A stretch of 32,745 bases of DNA. It comes from Pseudoflavonifractor phocaeensis. GTDB lineage: Bacteria; Bacillota; Clostridia; Oscillospirales; Oscillospiraceae. The DNA lies in contig NZ_JACLZC010000032.1 of NCBI RefSeq assembly GCF_016901735.1, positions 1 to 32,745 of the forward strand, written 5' to 3'. Within the stretch, counting starts at the first letter, position 1; each line of letters starts with the position of its first letter. Both the position numbers and the translations under genes were made by a program. Shown here piece after piece: positions 28,667 to 32,745 of the stretch. The notes beneath the pieces are model-generated. The model saw only the letters and a list, made by a program, of their open reading frames with translations, had not been told where the DNA came from and searched no databases.

Positions 28667-29464
28667 TTACTTTACCTCGTACTCCCGGCCGAACTGGAGG
28701 TTGGAGAAGTCGATGCGCTTGGTGGGGGCGGTGTCGTCCGGGTCATCCCAGTGGGGCCGGTCGTCGGTCTCGGTCTCGATGGGCTGACGGGTGGGGCGCT
28801 TATGGCGCTCTCCCTCGGCGGGACTCATGTTGAGCTCCATAAGCTCGGCATACAGTCCGCCCTCCTTCCGGTCCTCCACAGGCACCTCCACGGTGATCTT
28901 GGTTGCCGGGTCCTGCTGCTGGGCCGCGGAGGCGGCGGGCGCTTCCGGCGCGGGCGCGGCGGCGGTGGGAATGGGCGTAATGGGAGCCGCCGGTGCGGCG
29001 GGCGCCGGGCTGGGAACCATCATAGACAGGCCCTCCAGATACTCCAGCTCTCTGTGGTGGAGTTCCTTGAGCTTGGCCAGATAGGCGGCGGTGGACTCCT
29101 TGGCGGCGGCCAGGCGCTCTTCCTGCGCGGCGATCTCTTTGAGCAGAGCGTCCCGGCGGGTCTGGAGCTCTTCCTCCACGCCCCGCAGGATCTCTTCCTT
29201 CTGCCGCTCGGCCTGAGCCACCTGCTCCTCGGCCATCCGCTGGGCGGCAAGCAGCGTTTTGCGCATGGCGTCCTCGGTGGACCGGTATTCCTCTACTCTC
29301 TCCACCAGTACCTTTATCTTGGCTTTGAGCGCGGCGTTATCTTTATAGAGGGTGGTATAGTCCTCGGTGAGTACTTCCAGGAATTCGTCCACCATGACCA
29401 TATTGTATCCGCCAAAGGTCGCCTTGGCAAAGACCTGATTGGAGACATCCTGAGGGGTCATCAT
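28667..29464 (-). CDS. divIVA: DivIVA domain protein
   Basis: The 265-residue protein starts with the membrane-curvature-binding DivIVA head (MTPQDVSNQVFAKATFGGYNMVMVDEFLEVL, residues about 2-32) and continues as a long coiled coil to about residue 145 (heptads rich in Glu, Ala, Leu, Arg). A Pro/Ala linker (about 150-185) and an acidic C-terminal tail follow. DivIVA recruits division and pole proteins. Order sepF-divIVA-ileS is the conserved ylm division cluster of Firmicutes; ylmG and ylmH, which usually lie between sepF and divIVA, are missing here. Two ATG codons in tandem (29464, 29461) could be the start; the ribosome binding site AGGAA is weak for either. Confidence 0.88.
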   Translation of the reverse strand: MMTPQDVSNQVFAKATFGGYNMVMVDEFLEVLTEDYTTLYKDNAALKAKIKVLVERVEEYRSTEDAMRKTLLAAQRMAEEQVAQAERQKEEILRGVEEELQTRRDALLKEIAAQEERLAAAKESTAAYLAKLKELHHRELEYLEGLSMMVPSPAPAAPAAPITPIPTAAAPAPEAPAASAAQQQDPATKITVEVPVEDRKEGGLYAELMELNMSPAEGERHKRPTRQPIETETDDRPHWDDPDDTAPTKRIDFSNLQFGREYEVK

Positions 29465-29507
29465 GCAGCATTCCTCATTTCTCGGTGAAATAAAATCCGC
29501 TTATCGG

Positions 29508-30002
29508 TCAGAAGTAGAGACCGTTGTTCTCCAGCTCGTCGATCAGGTCACCCAGGATGTCCACATTGTAGGGGGTGATGATGTAGGTGGAGAGGGCGAC
29601 TTTCTTGACCTTGCCGTCGTTGGCGTAGGCGGCGCCGGAGAGGAAGTCCAGGATGCGGCGGGCCACGTCCTTATTGGTGGACTCCAGGTTCAGCACCACG
29701 GTGCGCTTTTCCCGCAGGTGGTCGGCGATCTCGGCGGCATTCTCAAAGCGGTCCGGCTTGACCAGCACCACCTGGAGCTGGGTGGTGGTGTGGATATTGA
29801 GAACCTTATTGCTGCGCCGGTCGCTGTCTCCGCCGTAGGCGGGGGTATCGCTCTTCTTGGGCGCAGACTTGCTGCGGTCGCTGGACCGCCGGTCGCTGTA
29901 ATCGCCGCGGCCGGTGTCCTCATACTCGTCCTCAAAGGCGGTATCGGCGTCCTCGTCCTCATAGGGCCGGGCCAGGCGTTTGATCTCGTCAATCAGTCCC
30001 AT
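29508..30002 (-). CDS. sepF: Cell division protein SepF
   Basis: This 164-residue protein tethers FtsZ to the membrane. It has an N-terminal amphipathic anchor (MGLIDEIKRLARPY), a disordered acidic/Ser-Arg linker (about 15-65) and the globular SepF core (KVLNIHTTTQLQVVLVKPDRFENAAEIADHLREKRTVVLNLESTNKDVARRILDFLSGAAYA... ITPYNVDI). ATG 30002 has AGGAGG 10 bases upstream; the longer frame to 30023 is not supported. Directly downstream of ylmE, as in B. subtilis ylmE-ylmF. Confidence 0.95.
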   Translation of the reverse strand: MGLIDEIKRLARPYEDEDADTAFEDEYEDTGRGDYSDRRSSDRSKSAPKKSDTPAYGGDSDRRSNKVLNIHTTTQLQVVLVKPDRFENAAEIADHLREKRTVVLNLESTNKDVARRILDFLSGAAYANDGKVKKVALSTYIITPYNVDILGDLIDELENNGLYF

Positions 30003-30073
30003 AGTTTCGTGTCCTCCTATCATTATCTCAGTCGGTCTTTTGGGGCGACCGTAGACGGATGTTCATGCAGGTC

Positions 30074-30778
30074 TCAGGGATGGAGGGGCGGTCTTGGGCC
30101 AAACAGGGCGGTTCCCACCCGCACCAGGGTGGCGCCGGCCCGAACGGCATCGGGGTAGTCTCCGCTCATCCCCATGGACAGGCAATCAATAACAGTTTTA
30201 TTATTATCCATCTCTTCCCTTATGTCAACAAAAAGCTGATACATTCTGTCAAAAAAAGGTTGATTTTCACCGGGAATATTTGCCGCCGGCGGAATGGCCA
30301 TCAGCCCCCGCAGACGGACGTGGTGCAGGGCGGCGGCCTGACGGGCCAGGGCGGGCAGGTCCGCGGGGGCCACGCCGCTCTTGCTCTCCTCGCCGCCCAC
30401 GTTGACCTCCAGCAAAATATCCTGGACCAGCCCCATTTTTTCGGCCTGCTTTTCAATGGCCAGCAGCAGGTGCTCCGACCCCACCGATTCGATGAGATCC
30501 ACCCGTCCCACCACGAATTTGACCTTATTGGTCTGCAAGTGTCCGATAAAATGGAGGGCGGCGCCCTCATAGGCGTTGTCCGCCAGGTGGGCGGTCATTT
30601 CCTGGACCCGGTTCTCCCCGCAGACGGTAATCCCGGCTGCAATGGCCGCCCGGATGGTGTCCGACGTCTGGACCTTGGTGGCGGCCACCAGGGTAATCTC
30701 CGCCGGGTCTCTTCCCGCCTCCCGGGCCGCCTGTGCGATCTTGTCCCGCACCGCCGCAATATTTTCCGCAAGCGCCAT
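30074..30778 (-). CDS. YggS/YlmE family pyridoxal phosphate homeostasis protein
   Basis: This 234-residue TIM-barrel PLP-binding protein has no known catalytic reaction; it buffers PLP in the cell. The PLP lysine is Lys35 in LVAATKVQ, followed by FGENRVQE-like VCGENRVQEM, HFIGHLQTNKVK, EVNVGGEESKSG, LRGLMAIPP, SMGMSGDYPDAVRAGATLVRVGTALFG, all family signatures. Adjacent to sepF, matching the ylmE-sepF pair of B. subtilis, although why this protein travels with division genes is unknown. A GGGGGA site precedes the ATG. Confidence 0.94.
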   Translation of the reverse strand: MALAENIAAVRDKIAQAAREAGRDPAEITLVAATKVQTSDTIRAAIAAGITVCGENRVQEMTAHLADNAYEGAALHFIGHLQTNKVKFVVGRVDLIESVGSEHLLLAIEKQAEKMGLVQDILLEVNVGGEESKSGVAPADLPALARQAAALHHVRLRGLMAIPPAANIPGENQPFFDRMYQLFVDIREEMDNNKTVIDCLSMGMSGDYPDAVRAGATLVRVGTALFGPRPPLHP

Positions 30779-30811
30779 ACGGCTTCCCCCTATCTCTTAT
30801 CTTTTCTTATC

Positions 30812-32077
30812 TCACCCGATGACCATCCCGTCGTAGATCTCGGCCGAGGCCAGAATGATCTGGTCGCCGGAGCGCAAGGCGGTCTTGCTGCCGGTGTCGG
30901 TGGCCACCACGCAGTAGCCGTCGTCCTGGTAGAGGATATCCACCGGCTTGAACTCGGCCTGGGTGCCCACCAGAGCGTAGACGCCGGTCACATAGGTCTG
31001 GGTGGTCTGTCCTGTCTCCTCGTCGGTGGTCTCATTGGTCAGGACCCGGACGGCGTTGGCCGGTACCCGGATGCCCTCTATGCTCTCCTGCATGATCTCC
31101 ACCGTCTGGCGGCGGAGGAGGGTGGTGTCGGAGAGGAAGTAGGCGGTGGACAGCACCAGGGTGACCTGTCCGTTTTCCGGGTCGCTGATGCGCTCCACCT
31201 TCATCTCCACCTCGCCGGCCCAGTCCCGGGAAAAGCGGACCGTTACCTTTCCGCCCGTATAAAAGCCCTCCGCGGCCTCCTGGGTCAGGTTGCATACGAA
31301 ATACCAGGTGTCGTCGGTGATGAGCTTGCCCACGGCGCTGACCGAAGCGGGCTGCTGGTTTTCCAGGGCAAGCAGCCGGCTGGGGCTCATGTCGGAGAGC
31401 ATGTCCGGCGTAACGACGCTCTCCCAGCCGTCCACCAGGCCGGAAAAGATGCCCGGCCGGTCCACGGTGATGTAGGTGGTATCCTGGCTGGCCTGACTCT
31501 GGAGGGCCGCTAACTCGGCGGCGGCGCTGCTCAGCCGGCTCTGCATGGCCTCCACGCCCCCCTCGTCCTGCCCGTAGGCGTCGGCCCGCTGATAGATGAG
31601 GGTGCGCAGCTCCAGGGCCTCGTCCTCCAGGCGGGTAAAGTCGCCGCTGGAGGATGAAATCTTCAGGGCGGTGATGGCGTCGATGATCTGGCGGTTGAGC
31701 TGGGCGTTATCGCTGACGGCGCCGGTGGCGTCCAGGGCGTACTGGAGCTGGGTGATCTCCTGCTCCAGGGCGGTGATGCGGGCGGCGCGGGTAATGGCGT
31801 CGCTGCTGTGATAGACCACCGCCACCGCAGCGCCCTTGGCCACCTTCTCCCCCTCGGAGTAGAGGAGCTCGGCGGTGCTGCTGTCGCCGGCGATCACCTG
31901 CTCCTCCCGCACCAGCAGTCCGGTGGCCTCCTGGGCCACGTCCACAGTGACGGCATAGCACTGCACCAGGCTATAGGGATTGGTGAGGGCGCCCGCCACG
32001 GTGGCCGCCAGATAGACCAGGATGGCGGCCAGCAGCGCCAGCATAATGATTCGGTTGATGGATTTTCCTTGCTTCAT
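30812..32077 (-). CDS. HlyD-like membrane-anchored protein
   Basis: The 421-residue protein has one N-terminal membrane anchor (IIMLALLAAILVYLAATVAGAL, about 10-31) and a large extracytoplasmic part. It has a biotinyl-lipoyl-like beta segment (EATGLLVREEQVIAGDSSTAELLYSEGEKVAKGAAVAVVY), a coiled coil (about 100-195) and a barrel-like C-terminal half (RPGIFSGLVDGWE ... VRVPANAV-like IRVPANAVRVL). This is the layout of periplasmic adaptor/HlyD proteins, but no inner membrane pump lies next to it. It sits between hfq and ylmE-sepF, and its partner and cargo are unknown. GGAGG lies 5 bases before the ATG. Assignment of the fold is by pattern; a role in division or envelope assembly is only suggested by the neighbours. 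Confidence 0.75.
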   Translation of the reverse strand: MKQGKSINRIIMLALLAAILVYLAATVAGALTNPYSLVQCYAVTVDVAQEATGLLVREEQVIAGDSSTAELLYSEGEKVAKGAAVAVVYHSSDAITRAARITALEQEITQLQYALDATGAVSDNAQLNRQIIDAITALKISSSSGDFTRLEDEALELRTLIYQRADAYGQDEGGVEAMQSRLSSAAAELAALQSQASQDTTYITVDRPGIFSGLVDGWESVVTPDMLSDMSPSRLLALENQQPASVSAVGKLITDDTWYFVCNLTQEAAEGFYTGGKVTVRFSRDWAGEVEMKVERISDPENGQVTLVLSTAYFLSDTTLLRRQTVEIMQESIEGIRVPANAVRVLTNETTDEETGQTTQTYVTGVYALVGTQAEFKPVDILYQDDGYCVVATDTGSKTALRSGDQIILASAEIYDGMVIG

Positions 32078-32116
32078 GGAGACCTCCCACGGCGGGGCAG
32101 GGAGGCGGTCCCGTGG

Positions 32117-32383
32117 TTACGGTCTTGCCTCGCTTTCCCCTCTGCGCCGGACGGCGGAAGCGTCCGGATGTACGTCCACCGGATGCTCCGGCGTAATGGT
32201 GGATATGGCGTGCTTATAAATGACCTGCTGTTTGCCGTCGGTGGTGACGATGACCACGAAGGCGTCAAACCCGGTGATCTGACCGCGGATCTGGTAACCG
32301 TTCATCAAAAACACGGTCACATTGGCCTTGGTCTGACGGGCGCGGAACAAAAACAGGTCCTGCAAATTGTTGATCTTGGGCAT
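32117..32383 (-). CDS. hfq: RNA chaperone Hfq
   Basis: This 88-residue hexameric Sm-like protein binds small RNAs and mRNA. Sm1 (LQDLFLFRARQTKANVTVFLMNGYQIRGQITGFDAFVVIV) and Sm2 with the signature YKHAIST (Lys57, His58) are both clear. The short polar C-terminal tail (PVDVHPDASAVRRRGESEARP) is not conserved. AAGGAG lies upstream. It follows mutL with a 113-base gap; the mutL-miaA-hfq order of many bacteria is shortened here to mutL-hfq. A TATGAT hexamer lies in the gap but no convincing -35. Confidence 0.95.
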   Translation of the reverse strand: MPKINNLQDLFLFRARQTKANVTVFLMNGYQIRGQITGFDAFVVIVTTDGKQQVIYKHAISTITPEHPVDVHPDASAVRRRGESEARP

Positions 32384-32496
32384 AACGGAAACACTCCTTT
32401 TTCTTTCTCGGGCCTGAGCGGCCCCGGTCTGTTTCCATCATAGCCATTTTGTGCTATATTTGGCGTCGCATCCTGTCGCCGTCCGGACTTTTTCCG

Positions 32497-32745
32497 TCAG
32501 CTGCGCTTGAATTGATGCTCCAGCTGCCGCCGTTCCAGCTCGATGGCCACCGGCCGGCCGTGGGGACAGCAGCGCACCGCGCCGCTCATCACCGCCTTGG
32601 CCACCCGCAAAAGCTCCTGGGGGTCGTTTTTCTGTCCCCCCTTGATGGCGGCCTTGCAGGCCATGGTGTGCATGAGCTCGTCCCGGGCGCTCCCGGGGTC
32701 GGCCCGTCCGGCGGTCAGGAGGGTCTGGGCCAGCTCCGACAGGGT
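32497..32745 (-). CDS. mutL: DNA mismatch repair protein MutL (C-terminal 82 residues, cut by window edge)
   Basis: The visible part ends in MACKAAIKGGQKND followed by SGAVRCCPHGRPVAIELERRQLEHQFKRS and a stop. The CPHGRP box is the metal-binding C-terminal motif of MutL proteins with endonuclease activity, which occur in bacteria lacking MutH. The N-terminal ATPase domain and the dimerisation core lie outside the window. Same strand as hfq and upstream of it. Confidence 0.92.
   Translation of the reverse strand, partial: TLSELAQTLLTAGRADPGSARDELMHTMACKAAIKGGQKNDPQELLRVAKAVMSGAVRCCPHGRPVAIELERRQLEHQFKRS

Noticed and set aside
31508..31516. GCTAAC half-site as a further iron-box-like element
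   Set aside because: It is inside the HlyD-like coding sequence and has no inverted left arm at the 4-base spacing.

Overview
The window looks like a chromosomal segment from a high-G+C, spore-forming gut Clostridia, most likely an Oscillospiraceae relative of Flavonifractor or Lawsonibacter. This rests on five things: GC-rich codon use throughout, an alpha/beta small acid-soluble spore protein, an S-layer-homology protein, a T-box in front of ileS, and the Firmicute hfq / ylmE / sepF / divIVA / ileS order. The taxon is an inference. No tRNA, rRNA, CRISPR array, phage or insertion sequence was seen.

Layout. Positions 1-2.5 kb (minus strand) hold murA, walJ and rlmH, with rlmH cut by the window edge. 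2.8-4.3 kb (plus) holds a spore DNA-binding protein and a secreted SLH-domain protein. 4.7-9.0 kb (plus) is a sialic acid operon: GlcNAc 2-epimerase, N-acetylneuraminate lyase, a sodium:solute symporter and a YhcH/NanQ anomerase. 9.35-12.45 kb (minus) is a ferrous iron uptake operon, feoA-feoA-feoB plus a small Cys-rich membrane protein. It is preceded at 12.6-13.7 kb by a DUF3793-flavodoxin unit. 13.9-14.7 kb (minus) is a MurR/RpiR-type regulator, divergent from 15.2-18.4 kb (plus), which holds a ROK-like sugar kinase, nagA and nagB. 18.9-19.9 kb (minus) has an orphan OmpR-type response regulator and a tiny membrane protein. 20-24.5 kb (minus) has metG, a membrane protein and an ABC-F protein. 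24.6-25.4 kb (plus) is an RlmA-type rRNA methyltransferase. 25.5-32.7 kb (minus) holds mutL (partial), hfq, a HlyD-like membrane protein, ylmE/yggS, sepF, divIVA and T-box-controlled ileS.

The nan and nag blocks together give a complete route from sialic acid to fructose-6-phosphate: uptake, anomerisation, cleavage to ManNAc, epimerisation to free GlcNAc, phosphorylation, deacetylation and deamination. It uses the unphosphorylated ManNAc-to-GlcNAc epimerase known from Bacteroides in place of NanK/NanE. The kinase step would fall to an unusual ROK-like protein that lacks the ROK zinc motif. The two halves are separated by the iron island, which carries six copies of a 16-bp inverted repeat (GTTAGY-N4-GCTAAC) at its promoters.

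Other points of interest are a dispersed two-hairpin repeat that starts at stop codons and shows a compensatory base-pair change between copies, an ABC-F protein with one intact and one degenerate ATP site, and strong intercistronic hairpins without U-tracts in the nan operon.
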